Program-made: the position numbers and the translations under genes | Notes under the pieces: generated by a model | The model's input: the letters and a program-made list of their open reading frames with translations, nothing else | Databases searched by the model: none | Told to the model about the DNA's origin: nothing | DNA from: Rhipidocladum racemiflorum | Lineage: Eukaryota; Streptophyta; Magnoliopsida; Poales; Poaceae | NCBI GenBank assembly: GCA_036346355.1 | Contig: JAYEVF010000045.1 | Span: 1 to 64,000 of the forward strand | Reading direction: 5' to 3' | DNA: 64,000 nt | In this document: positions 1 to 12,100 of the stretch, in pieces | Position numbering within the stretch: the stretch's first letter is position 1 | How the letters are laid out: each line of letters begins with the position of its first letter

Positions 1-2287
1 GCTTAAGAGATAGGTGGCGTAGAGTTAAGGCGCCTCGCCCAAAAATTAGTGGCTGCATGTGGGCATGAAGGATGGTGTGCGAACCATATTAAAGAAAGCT
101 GTATACATCCGCTTCACTTGGCCGCTCATGAGGAGGTGTGTGTGTAAGGGCAAGAGAGGCGCAGGCGATGCCATGGGAGGCAAAGAAGGATGTGTTGGCG
201 TGAGTTCAAATTCGCGCACAGTCATGTCACCGAACTGATTTGGAGAGGGAGGTTTGAACTGTAGGCTGGCATGCGCAAGGTCTGCAGGTCTCAGGTTATG
301 AAATTACGTGTGACTTTATTTTTAAGTGGAAAGGTCTGGTGAGAAATGAGAGAAATAGTCAACAACAACCAAATAGTATAGCGATTCGTATATAAGATGC
401 CAGGCCAGATGTGAGAGGTCCATACATCATAAAGAATGAGCCTGCAAAAGGCAGCAACAAAGGCGCTGAAGTTGATGCAGCAAAAGGTAGGCTGCCAAGC
501 ATGTTTACCGAAAGCTGACAAGACCTGGGCAAAGTGAGCGGGGTCTACATTATTACATGAAATATGTGAATTTTTTTGGTCAAAATGATGAGAGGAAAGC
601 AACGCTGGCATGACTCAAGACGCTGGTGCCAAAAATGGGAGGAGATCATGAGAGGGGTTGGCGCCTGAAGGAGGAGGCTCTGGTGAGGGATGTATGTAGA
701 GGTCGCCTCACTATTGCAAACATACATCACTTTGGCTCATCTCGGAGTTCCTGACAGAAAAGCCAAAAGCGCCAAACTCAAAGAGAGAAATAGGTTGATT
801 GTCACGAGTGAATCTTTGCGTAAACGTAAAAGAAGGTTACTAACTAAACGTGAGGAAAATCAACAAGAACATCGCGCTAAGAGAAACAATTTGTGGTTGG
901 TGTATGGAGAAGTGAGGGCCACTGAGATGATGGGTAAATCGAGAGCCATTGCTAACAAAGTACGCTTTGTTTCAGTAAGGGTGGTAAGGTGAGAGTAGCT
1001 GCATCGCTATTGGACGTCATGTGGGAGGTGGCTACGTTCACCACCCAATACACTATGGTCCCCTCGGACTCATGAGTTGGTTCAGGTATGTGATGAGCTT
1101 CCCCTCACGATCCCATGTCGAAGGCAGGAGATGTATAAGCGCGCGAGGCACACGAGCAGTATACCGCCGTATGAAGGCGCTGAGCAGTTCCTCGAGCAAA
1201 GGGATGGGCGCCAGGAGGAGACCATGGATTGAAGTAAAACTGTGGGTCGCTGCTTTCTGCTACAGGCGCACGATTGCCGCTTCGGGAAATACCATGACCT
1301 GGTCTCAGACGCATTTGCCGTTGTTGATTATGCTTCACCATGGTTTTACGAACATCTGACATAAAAGGTGGAGTTAGGTGGTGGAGCCAGCCGGGGGCGT
1401 GGAGCCGGGCACTCTGATGGGATGCACGAGGAACTAGTGGTGGGGAGCAGGCTGTCTCGCGGCTGACTTCGCCTTCGTCGACATGAGGCTGCCATTTCCT
1501 TGAGAGAGTAAGCATGGAGCCAGCCTTCGTGAAGAGTGGAACATGGCGCCGAGTTGGCAATGCTCGGCGCTTTGTTGGAGAAGCGAGGGTTGAGACCGCT
1601 GCTAAAGACATTGGGAGGACGAAAGGCGTAGCTCCGAGACTTCCTGGTGACAGACGTCATGAGGGCATCCTCATATTGGTCTTGACGCTGCTGGTCGTAC
1701 GAGGTCGCGATGGATCTGATCGCCTCGCCAGAAGAGTGAAACCGGTCAAGAAGAAGATGGCGCAGGATTCTTTGTTGTCGCCTGGGAAGAGGCTCCCTCG
1801 ATGGCACGACTCCGTAGATCACAGCCAATGCTTCGCACGCTTGGCCATTACCCGCGTGAGTCCAGATGTCAGCTGCCTGACTTGAGCCGAGCTGCCACCA
1901 GCCTGAGGACTCGCTGAGTCGGCGCAAGGATCCGTGCGGGTCGTCCCGACGCGATAAGGTCATGCTCCGAGTCGCTTGAAGCGCGGGAGGAGGCCAAACT
2001 TGACGCACATGGTCCTGAAGAACTTGACCAGTTCGAGAGTAGTTGGTCGCTCTTCCTGCTTTCTGCAGTGGTCTGGCATGACATGGGACTTGACTTGGCG
2101 ATCAGGTAGTAGGGTTGAGGACACTATGAGCTACGCAGCCGCCCAAGTTGAGATAGTGACCACACCGGCCGAGGCCGATCTTTTCACCAGAGCCGACATG
2201 ATGGAAGCTGTGTTGCCTTTAAGGATGGGAAGAAGAATTTTGGGAGGAGGCAATGGAGGAGGCCTGGGTGAGACAGAATCTAATACC
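1..2287 (-). mobile_element. Decayed Ty1/copia internal region, minus strand
   Basis: Read on the minus strand, 290-730 carries weak copia GAG-pre-integrase and integrase-start similarity: an HQRLE-like stretch near 640, then a zinc-finger-like stretch with scattered Cys/His, then degenerate DVW and LLLTI blocks resembling the D-W-G and V-D-D-x-S part of copia integrase. 1100-2010 is a GC-rich minus-strand stretch without clear motifs, placed where gag would be. A sequence matching the reverse complement of a TGGTATTAGA primer-binding site lies at 2278-2287. The frame is broken repeatedly and the 3' half of the element lies outside the window. The copia assignment is moderate; a different LTR element is possible. 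Confidence 0.5.
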
Positions 2288-2424
2288 ACACTTGTGGAAT
2301 AGTTGGCACACAATCACCACGCAGCCCAAATGCAGGGGTGGGAATTCCTATATATAGCCTGGGTGAGAGGGAGAGATTACATGCCCTCAATTAGGAGGAA
2401 CTAAACTAGACAGTAATAACAATA
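2288..2424 (-). repeat. Probable 5' LTR of the minus-strand copia element
   Basis: This stretch lies directly beyond the inferred primer-binding site. Read on the minus strand it starts TGTTATTAC, contains a CTATATATAG TATA-like box, and ends at the PBS. Size (~137 bp) fits the short LTRs of the other copia elements in the window. Its inner end is imperfect (no clean CA) and no partner LTR lies in the window. Confidence 0.4.
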
Positions 2425-2990
2425 CAAGGAAAGCCTAATATACCTAATATATATACAATCAAATCTCTAATATGATCAATTATGTTGAAAATTTCATCCG
2501 TCCATCTCGCAAAGATTTATGGGGAGAATTTTTCAAAATGACACAAGCACCCTTGTCAATTTGAAGTGAAATAAGTTGGGAAAGTTTGTAGAAGAACAGT
2601 ACGATGAAGAACTCTTCACATAGGTGATGTAAGGAAATTTTGGCATCCTTACTCTAGATCCTTGGGTTGGTGTTGGGCCCAAAGCAAATAAAATGTCAGA
2701 CAATTTCTGTAACTTATCATCAACTAACACCGGAAGTGGATATTGCATAATAATCCATGTTTGTGGTGTCATTTGGTACTTATGCCTTATTTGCAATATT
2801 ATTTCTCTAATTTTGTTACTTTTGATGGTAATGACCTAATGTTACCTTTGATGTTTATATGAGTTCGTGTTCTCCATCTTATTAATGCCAAGCTAAGCTT
2901 TCAAATTCCTGTTAAGCATTTTGCTCAAGTGTGGTTCCAGAAAAGCAAATAAATGACCGAGACATCATGTTTCCTGTTTTTCTAATGAAG
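2425..2990. other. AT-rich non-coding stretch upstream of the first recognisable exon
   Basis: AT-rich sequence with no recognisable domain on either strand and no clear repeat structure. It is probably an intron of the synaptotagmin-like gene, because the missing N-terminal exons (membrane anchor and first part of the SMP domain) must lie further left, beyond the copia element or outside the window. Confidence 0.5.
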
Positions 2991-3117
2991 GCATTCGTGA
3001 TTCAAAATCTTCAGCCAGGCCAAATCATTATGGATATAGATTTCCGCTGGGGTGGTGTGGATCCAAGCTAATAATCCTTGCTTGTTGACGCTTTAGTTGC
3101 ATCATCTGCCTATTCAG
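2991..3117 (+). pseudogene. SMP-domain exon (MDIDFRWGG block), frame damaged
   Basis: The exon follows an AG at 2989-2990 and is followed by GT at 3118. The codons around 3030-3060 read MDIDFRWGG then DPS, a hallmark of the SMP domain of plant synaptotagmins, followed by an I-L-A block and V-A-S-L-P-I-Q. To keep the family reading, extra bases must be assumed near 3056, 3070, 3081 and 3106; two in-frame stops follow the first part. The start of the exon is the least certain border. Confidence 0.65.
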
Positions 3118-6100
3118 GTTTTTTTACTGGTTTCTTTGTTCTTTGCAATGAGTAATTTTGGCAGTAAACCTTTCTTAATAAGGCTGTGCAATTTTTTTGC
3201 CAATCATCTTGTAGCTCAAGCTGATCTTCAGGTCTTCACCATTGTCCGTGTTGTATTTCAACTATCAGAAGAGATTCCCTGCATCTCTGCTGTTGTTGTT
3301 GCTCTCTTGCAGAGGCAATGCATCTACTAAACAACTGTTAATTTTTTTCAGTGGAGATTTTTTTTTTTCGATATCACGCAGGAGAATCTTAAATCTTTAT
3401 ATTATAGGTAGGGAGAAAATAGGACAACTTTTCTACTAACAAGCTGTGCATTGATTCTGTAATTAAGATGATGTGAGAGTGAAATCTTCCTTTGAGAAAA
3501 TTATTCGTGAAACCTCTTTATTTGATTTGATTCTCTTGCATTTATTGACTGCATAATGTCTTCCACACAAACATCTGTCCCAAATTTTACCTGGAGAGGA
3601 CTGACAAAGGAGGACATTGTGTGCTAAGGTTGACCTAATGTGACAAAAATGCCAGTTCCATCTGGGAAGTGGTCTTAATGATTGAGAATCAAACAATTTC
3701 TTGTTTGCAAATTGAGGCTGGCTCCTTGGTAGCATTACGATAGTATGGATGCTAGTTTCATTACTGCCAGTCTTTTTTATGGGAACTGTGAAACCACCAG
3801 TCTTATATGCTAATGCTGGTGGCAACTGTGTTTAGGTACACAAATGTGTTGTAGACTTGTGCAACTTGAGTGCCATTAGTTTTTAACTTAATGCAGGTTT
3901 CATGCTGCAAATTTCCTATTAGATCATTTTGTGAAACTTAGGATAAATTAGGAAATATTAGTATGAACTACATTTCTGAGGCTTGTAAACCTTTGCACTA
4001 GTCAAGATGAGCATTTCCTGTGTATTTCTTTCAATGGAGTTTCTGTGTTTCAGCCAGAGCCAAAATACAGTACACATTGAAGGCTATTGGAGGAAGCCTG
4101 ACTGCTATTCCAGGACTTCCTTTTCTGACATGATTGATGTAAGATGACTTTATAATAATATTTTAAACATTGAATCTTCTACTAAACAAACTATGTGGAA
4201 AAGTGACACATGATTATTCTCATGCATGCTCGATTAGGATACTGTCAATTCAATTGTTTCCTAGACATGCTCCAGTGGGCCACACAGGCTTGTTGTTCCA
4301 CTCTGGTGTTAACGTTGATACAAGGTGTGAGTTTTTTTCGCATTGATGGTTGAGCATATATATACAATTTTCTTGAAAGAAACTCTCGATGTTTTATTGA
4401 AATAGTTCTTACACTCTGTTTAAAACATCCAAATCTGTAGTCAACCACATTCAGAAACATTTGATTATTAAATTCCAATTATTTTGCAAAAGTTGAAGAC
4501 TTCATCAAAAAGAGATCAAACAATACCACAGTAGTAAGAATTTGTTATTGCCTGGTGATGCAGTATGCATCCAGATTTTTGAAGCATGCTTCTGCATCTG
4601 AAAATTTTGATCGGACAACACTCTGTTATGGAGCTCTTCAAAATTCTCGTTTTGGGAGTTATCATTTTCTATGTAGGACTCCCATCCCAGTCCAACCCAC
4701 TCAACTAGACTCCTAAATCCTGCACTTCCATCTAGAGAGCCTTTGGGCAACCAGTGATATATTCCACATGGTATACCTTTCTACAGTTTCAGTAGCTTAT
4801 AATGACTTCAATATTGATACCTTCCACAGTTTCCCACTAGCTTATAAGGACTTCATGATTATTCTTATTTCTGTACTTTGTTCTAAACATTGTCTTTACT
4901 GAATTATTGCCAGATCCTATTGGCATTCCATCACTGACTTCAACTTCTTTAGTTTTTTACCTATACTTACTTTCTATGCAGTGAGCTGGAGCTTAAACTT
5001 CAGGGAAGACTTTCTGTTACTGTAGTAAAAGCAACTTCTTTGAAGAACAAGGAGCTGATTGGTAAATCAGGATCCATATGTGATTCTGTATAAAGGTCCG
5101 ATGTTCAAGGTCAAAACAAAAGTCATAGATGACAACCTAAATCCTGGAATGGAATGGAAACATTTCATCTGGATTGTTGAAGACAAGGAAACCCAATCTG
5201 GGCTCATTTTTTGAGGTAAATTGGCTACAATTTCTATATTTTTTCGCCTCTGTTCTCTCTTTGAATATGCAACTACAACTGAGGCAAAAATGGACATCAG
5301 TTAAAACAAGAAAATATGCAAGGATAAAAAAAAATATATTTATTTACAAGAATTGAGAGTTTGGAAACAATTAAATCAAGGAAAGCTTTTATGTGCTCCG
5401 CACAAAAGGCAACCTGTAGTAGATTATAAAGCAAATAGATGGATGTAATCATTCTGCTACGCTACTTATGCTGGCAATTGGTTTAGTTTGACTAATTGGG
5501 CCCATCCTTGCTGGGTCCTATAGTGTTAGACAATATCCTAATTACTTATATAAGAGATTGCTAGTTACTCTTGTATAGAGATTTGTTACCCTTAGTATAG
5601 ATATTGCTTTATATAGGCTTTCCTTCTATACCTCATATGTACATGTATATACCAAATCCATTGGCCTCAAGTGTTGAATACAAGTACTAATCATACATAA
5701 GGTACTGTGAGCATAGATTCTAGGGTTAGGGTTACGGTGTTGCACTTAAGTGGCCCTTTTTTTCGATTTAATCTTCCCGTTGCTTTTGTTCATTTATCAG
5801 TGCGCCGCTGGACGCTTATTGATGTTAAGTATGTCCGCTTAGGCTTGTCCAGCATCTGAAAGCCAAGACGCTCATGGCTTGATGGTCGCTCACTCTCGCC
5901 TCGTGTGGAAGAAGGCAAGCGCCGTGAGTAGAGACAGTGCGGTAGAGGCATGGAGGCGCCATGAGAATCACTGGTGGCGATGCAAGCGCTAAGGAGAGGC
6001 AGCGGGCAAGGCTACTGCGCGCGGAGGTGAGCGGGCGGTATTTGCGAAGGCGCGGAGTAATAAAGAAGTGGCGCAATATGAGAGGAGGGCTGCACCCGCA

Positions 6101-9100
6101 TGGTGGAGAGGAAAGCATGAAGCGAGGCCACTTAGCTAGGCTGGTCACCAGGCTGGACGAGCTGGCTTGATCCGGGGGAAGAACCGCCAGATCCGATCAG
6201 GGCAAGCCGCCGGGGCAAAACAGGAACCTGATCTCGACTGCGGTGAGGCTGCGGTGGTACTGCCAGTTAGACTTTAATCCCCGACGCACTTACGCATGGT
6301 TTCAGCATTTCTCGCTTTTGTCAACGCTTGCATGGTAGTTATCTACCTGAGGCGCCGCAGAGTTCGCTGCAAGTGCCAGGGTTTTCTTGCATGCCATCGC
6401 ATGGTGCGATGAAGCGGCACGACGCAGCGAAAGGCGTGGTGTGGCGAGAGTCGGCATCCAGCTTAGCCCATCATTCTCAGAATCATGCATAGCAGTGATG
6501 AGATAGCCTGGTAAAAACAGTAAAGGTATGCTTACTGGTTTTAGCAATGTCAAGAAACTCCCTGGTGTCTCTCGAGTGTAATCCTCTTTGAAATCCGTGT
6601 GTTCGCGTGTGCGCTGAGTGTTCTTTCTCGTATGTAGTTCACATCTGACCCACAGATCGCAATTCAAAGAAAGAGGTTGCAACACGCGGTGCATCGTGAG
6701 CCGCCTTGAAGAACCTTCCGGAGTTTTTGATGACGTGGAGGACTAAAACGGCCATCAAGCTGCTCCTCCATCTACAGTCCTGCCGTCTCTCGGCCCCTTA
6801 TCGCATTCACCTTCGATCCAAATTCTGCAGATCTTATGCGACCCAATGACAAATAGGTCGCGCGCGCGAGGCGGTGGTGCTGAACACGCCGGGCGGAAGG
6901 AGACGGGCTCGCCAATTGTCTACCCTTGAGTTGACGCCACACAAACTACTTCACGAGAGCGGGAGCCGTCGCTGAAGGTGAATCTCAAGCTCAAGGGCTA
7001 TGGCTGAGGCAATCGAATGCACCCTGTGCTGAGCGCCGCGAGGATTACTAGTCTCCTAGCCGCTTCTTCTTCGCTGCTACGGCACCGCCCGAGATGCGCC
7101 GATTTGCGCGAGAAATTCGCGCCGACGCGTGGGGACGCTGCGTGGAGGCCGCGATTTATGCGCGCAGTGTTACGCTGCTCGCGCCCAGAAGGCCAACGCT
7201 TCGTAGAACCGCCGAAAAGAGTTCGAGAACATCTATTTCGCAGGGATCGGGGAGTTCAGAGATGACTTCTCGCCAAGCCAGACTCATGCGTTTCTCGCGT
7301 AGCAACTCTGGTGGTCGCCGGGCGAATCATATCGAGGTCCGTGGTCGTCAAGAAGATCCTACGTGACAGCCACCCCAAGCATTCCCAGCATCGCCTTGCA
7401 ATTGAGACCTTACTCGACGGATCTTAAGGGACTCCACGGCCGAGGAGCTTTGTCATGGCAATAAGTGGCCACAAGGGCTGAGGATCACTTCGATTTTCGG
7501 GGTCAGCTGCCGATAAAGTCAAGTATCTAATGCTCGGGCCGAGGAAGATTGGCCGATTTAAGCATAACAAGCACCCCGCCATGCCAGACCTTCGCTGCCA
7601 AGCGGACACAGGCGAAGGCGCACACCTAAGGGGTAAAGGCGAGTGCGGAGCGCGTTTGAGGGCCAGTTACATCATAGAAGTTGACATCCGAGGGAACGCC
7701 GCGACAGAGGAAAGTGGCCGCACTGGCGTGCATCTACGCGCTTCATCGGGCCAAAGAATGCTCGGGCCACAAAGTGAGAAAGGCGCATTTAGAATAGGCA
7801 GTACACTGCAGGTGAAGGCGGAGGTGGATCAACTCGTTACATTCTGAAGTTGCTATGTATCAGCGACGTCAGCAGTTGACGCGACAACGCCGCAGAGTTG
7901 CACCTCAATGAGCGCGGTGCACTGCCGCATCGCGGGCGACGCACGACGCTCGATCTCTCGGCACCCGCGCAAGCAACCACATGATTCCTCGCGTGGCAGT
8001 ATCCGCATTGCCATTTCCCTCTCGATGAGAACGTATGCGGTTCTCAGGCGCTTTCGGCCGACGGGTTCGCTTGTCGAAATTAGCACTTCTCTGACTTGAA
8101 GCTGTCGATGCACCAGGAAACCACTTCGGCACAAGGTGCTCACTAAGGTATATTTCATAAACCAAAGTTGAAGAGTAACATTATCGCTTGGGACAGATGT
8201 TTAGGAGGCAGGATGCGTGATTGAGATTTCGGGATGGAGTCCCATAGCTATGGTTCGACAAATACAATAAGGCCGTTGGTTTCGGGCTCCACGCACCCAA
8301 AATCGACTCCAGACATGCTAAAGGCAGATCGCGACGCTTCGGGTATGCCCTGGTGGGCGAAGATCAAGGATCGGGGCGTGGCTGCGGGCATGCCCGCGCA
8401 CGGCCACATGGTGAACTTCCGTGCTCTCCTTGAGTCAGCGTAAGAACATGGGCGAGGGATCGCCGCTGATCGAAGCTGTCGAGGAGTTCGCATGAGGGCT
8501 ATGCGCCAGGCAAGCAAAGACCGCTGCCTCGCTCCTGCAGTTGCAAAGACGCCGCGCGAAAGCACGGATTGGATTTGTTCCATGCTTCGATCTCGTGCCG
8601 GCAAATCCGCGCCGAGTACCCGGGGCGTGTAAGTAAGAACTACTTGGTCGCGGGATGACTGGCGCTGGCGGCTTCATGTGGCCGGAGTTGCTCGCGACGG
8701 TTAAGGATTGAGGTGTTCGTGCTTCAAGCCTAAGCGTGAAAGCGCTGGCCGAGAACGAGCTTGGGCGGGCGGCTCATGGCGTCTCCGGCCCGACCGGGTT
8801 GCGGTAGTTCAACTTGATAGAATGCGGCTTACACGCGGGCGAGCACAGATCAAGCTAATTTCATCACCACCCCCGCATTCGCCACAAAGAATGGGGGCTG
8901 GCCGAGCGATGCAACCGAACGGTGGAAATGGCGCGATGCTCTCCTCTCAAGAGTAAAAACATCCTGGCCGAAGCCTCAAGGTAGGCAAAGGCGCACGGCC
9001 AGATACATTCTCAATCAGGCGCTCGACGAAGCTCCGAGGGGGAGGATGCCATGCTGAAAGTGCTGTATAATCCAAGCTCACCATTTGGCGCACGCTCGGG

Positions 9101-12100
9101 GCTAAAAGCCAGAGCTCATGTTAAACTCTCGCCCCTAAGCCGCAGAACATGTTGGGTTAGCAGGATTTATCCGCGCCCATGGTCTTTCTTGGTTATGAAT
9201 CGGGACAACCCGCTATAGGGTTTAGAATCGAGCCTTGATCACTTGGACATCACGTATAAAAGAGTTGTCAGCGCCTCATCCCGCGGAACTGCAGTATATT
9301 GCAAGTCGTAGCGAAGCGCAAATGCGTCAGTGAGCCGTGGGAATCACTAGCCTTCTCGCGTAGTCTGGACAGTGGCAAAGTAGGTACACGCCCAAGGTAA
9401 AGATGTTGGTCGACAACAAGTCTCATTGCAATCTTAGCAGAACTGGGTGCACTATGAGAGAGTAAGCTGGCTATTGATACTCACTTTCATTACATTCGGG
9501 AGTGCATTGACGGCTATGGCGTGGTGGACATCGATCCGCAGCCAGACGGGCAACTGTGATATTCTCGGACAAAGGCGCCGGACGGGTCAGTTCGCTGAGC
9601 ACGACAAAGCAGCCTAGGTTTAGTTGAGGTGCAACGGGATTAGGGGTGACTTGTTAGACTTAATCCCGACGCATCGCATTTAATGTTTAGCATTTCTATT
9701 TTGTCACGCTGTATGGTAGTTATCGCCTGGAAAGGGCACGCAGAGTTCGTGGTACAAGGCCATGGTCTTGCATGCCATATCACGCATGGCGGCACGACGT
9801 AGCAAAGGCGTGCAGTGTGGCAAGAGAGTCGCATCCAATACCATTAGCCCATCATTCTCGTAATCATGCATAGCATATATAGCTTTGAAAAATAAAAGCC
9901 GCAACGCTTAGGCGAAGCAAGCACTGGTAACTCCCGGTGCTTCTCTTTGAATCTGTGTTCGTAAGGCGCTGCCAAGCGGAGTGTTCTTTCTCTCGTATGA
10001 AGTCATCGGGCAAGATCGCAATTCAAAGAAGAAATGTTGCAACAAATATGGGAGGAGAGCTTCTGAGGTACACGAGGTAGCCAAGGCCAAGAATGGCGCA
10101 AGAGGAGAGCTCTGGGTTTAAATAAAAGAGGATCCAGATTCTATTCTTTTTCCTCTTGTTTTTTCTCTTTTCTAACCTTGTTTAATCCTCGCCAGGCGCT
10201 AGGCGCTCAGTGCTGGTCAAGCGCCGCTCGCTTTGTCGCTTTGACAACTATGGCCGACGCCGTTGGTTTACGCATGGTCGCTGCCATGCTTCGCTCTTCA
10301 TGGGCGTAATACTACTTTACGCCAGCCGATGGCGTCGCTTCTTCATTCCGCATGGGTCGCCGCTTTTCTGCCTTCTGGGCGGCCAGCTCGATAGCACACG
10401 CCGCTCGTGACTTTCGACATTGCTCGACCGGCTCTACTTTGCATCGTGACGCTGTCTTCCACTCCGCCATCTCGCCGGGCGCGACTTTAGTCGAACGCTT
10501 TTGTCCGCCTTAATCGCTGGTCGCTTTGTTGAACGCCGCCGAAGCTCACCCCGACCGACGCTGCCGCCTCGGTCGTCGGCCGCCCGTAGGTCTCACAGCC
10601 GCCGCGCCGCTTCACGCCCTATGAGCGCTTTGGCCGTTGGATACACCACTGTACGGCAGCTCGAGTCTAGCGATTCTCTCTCGCCGCCAGACGCCTACTC
10701 GACGCTTTCTACCCTCGCCTAACTCCGACTAACATCATACCGTCTTGGAAGTCGCTCGATCGTGGAGGTGTCGATCGATTGATTTCAATTTGGTCCTGGT
10801 TCTTCACTTAAATCCAGCCTCCACTCGCCTCCCGCTTTCGGGTGCTCTTCACCCGGCTTTTGCGTTTGCTTTCGCAATAGTAAAAAATGTCGCCGCCTTA
10901 CGTGCTCTTCTTCGTGGATCAAGCTTTTATTCCTTGATGCTCGCTTATCTTCGAGTGTCTCAATTATCGACCTGATTCTCTATATGCGCCTTCATATGCG
11001 GCCAACGCCTCGTTGGGAGTTTCTTTCCAGTGAGCTATCTTGTCCGGCCTTGCCCTTCTCCCTTGCTACGCCTCGTTATTCCCGGCGAGGCCGATGATGC
11101 CGCATTTGGCGCATTTACGACGCCTCCGATGATTATGTCGATATCGCAGAGTCTTTTTTCGCACTTAGTTTATCAAGCATAAGACATGGATTGATGAAGA
11201 TGCTCGTATGGCCACTATTTTGGTTGTCGGTATGGAAGTACATCTCTATTGGTGATATTGTCGTTGTCTTCAAAGACAGCTTTCGATGGCTCATCTTCGC
11301 GCCGCTATGAGCTTGTTAGTGACTCTTTGTACTCTTGCTATTGTGCGACAGAGCAAAGCCATTGCAGGCTCTGCTAACAGGATGATTTTAATGCAGGATG
11401 AGTTCTGCGCGCAGCTTGTTCTCATGGTGGTGGTATGCCGCCTTGATTCTTCTGGGACCTGATGGTTTGGGTTTCGCACTTGCTAGTGCTATCGCCACAA
11501 GACTCTCATTTGGAGCTTTGTCGCATCAACTTCCTCGACACGCCGGCTTAATTTGAGCAGCATTCGCGCCTCAACTACTTGCTCGTTATCCCCGTAGACA
11601 TCGCTGGAGGCCCTTGCGCCTATTTCATTAAGGAGACCCGCTCCTTTCGTGGGCGCGGGTCTGCTAGTGTCTCCTTCGCCTTGGCTGCAGTCTCGTTTCT
11701 ACTCATAGTGGCGCCTACTCCATTTTTGGCCATCAAAAGGAGGCCTTCAATGCATGTGATCAGCGATAAGAACATACATGTTGAGCGCTTTGCTACAAGA
11801 AGGATCTTGCTCGCTCGAAGGACCTCTCCTAAGGGCTTGGAGGCTTGGGTGTCTCTCTCACGACTTCCGCCGACTTCTCGACTCCACTGAGATTCTCACA
11901 CCGCTAGTCGCATGGCTACCTTTACACTGATATGTTCACGGCTGTTCTCGCTTACTTAGTCTTCCAGCTGAGAGACCACCTTCCTCATTAGGTATCGCCC
12001 ATGGATTTTTGATTCTCGAGCTTCTTTTCATATGACATCCTGATCCCACGAATCATCCATTCCATTAGTCCTTCTTGGCAATACTTTATCACTGCAAACT

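Larger units (their letters stand above)
6265..10044 (+). mobile_element. LARD-like non-coding retroelement nested in C2
   Basis: Two direct repeats, 6265-6684 and 9652-10044, align over their whole length, with shared blocks such as TTAGCCCATCATTCTC, GAGTGTTCTTTCTC and AGATCGCAATTCAAAG. Both end GTTGCAACA; the right copy starts TGTTAGACTT and the left AGTTAGACTT. A purine-rich tract (TTAGGGGTGACT) precedes the right copy. The ~3-kb interior has mixed GC and no recognisable gag or pol on either strand, so it fits a large non-autonomous LTR derivative. Flanks do not show matching 5-bp target sites. The two LTRs differ considerably, so the insertion is old. Confidence 0.6.

Noticed and set aside
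1105..2008. Host gene on the minus strand (168 and 220 codons)
   Set aside because: Low-complexity Arg/Ser/Pro-rich translations, no domain, and located where the gag of the minus-strand copia element should be.
5700..5740. Telomere-like TAGGGTTAGGGTTA
   Set aside because: Only two units, at the same post-PBS position as in sister copia elements (e.g. 12285); it is leader sequence.
6685..9651. Several 60-118 codon frames inside the LARD-like element
   Set aside because: No recognisable domain; overlapping frames on both strands in GC-rich DNA are expected by chance.
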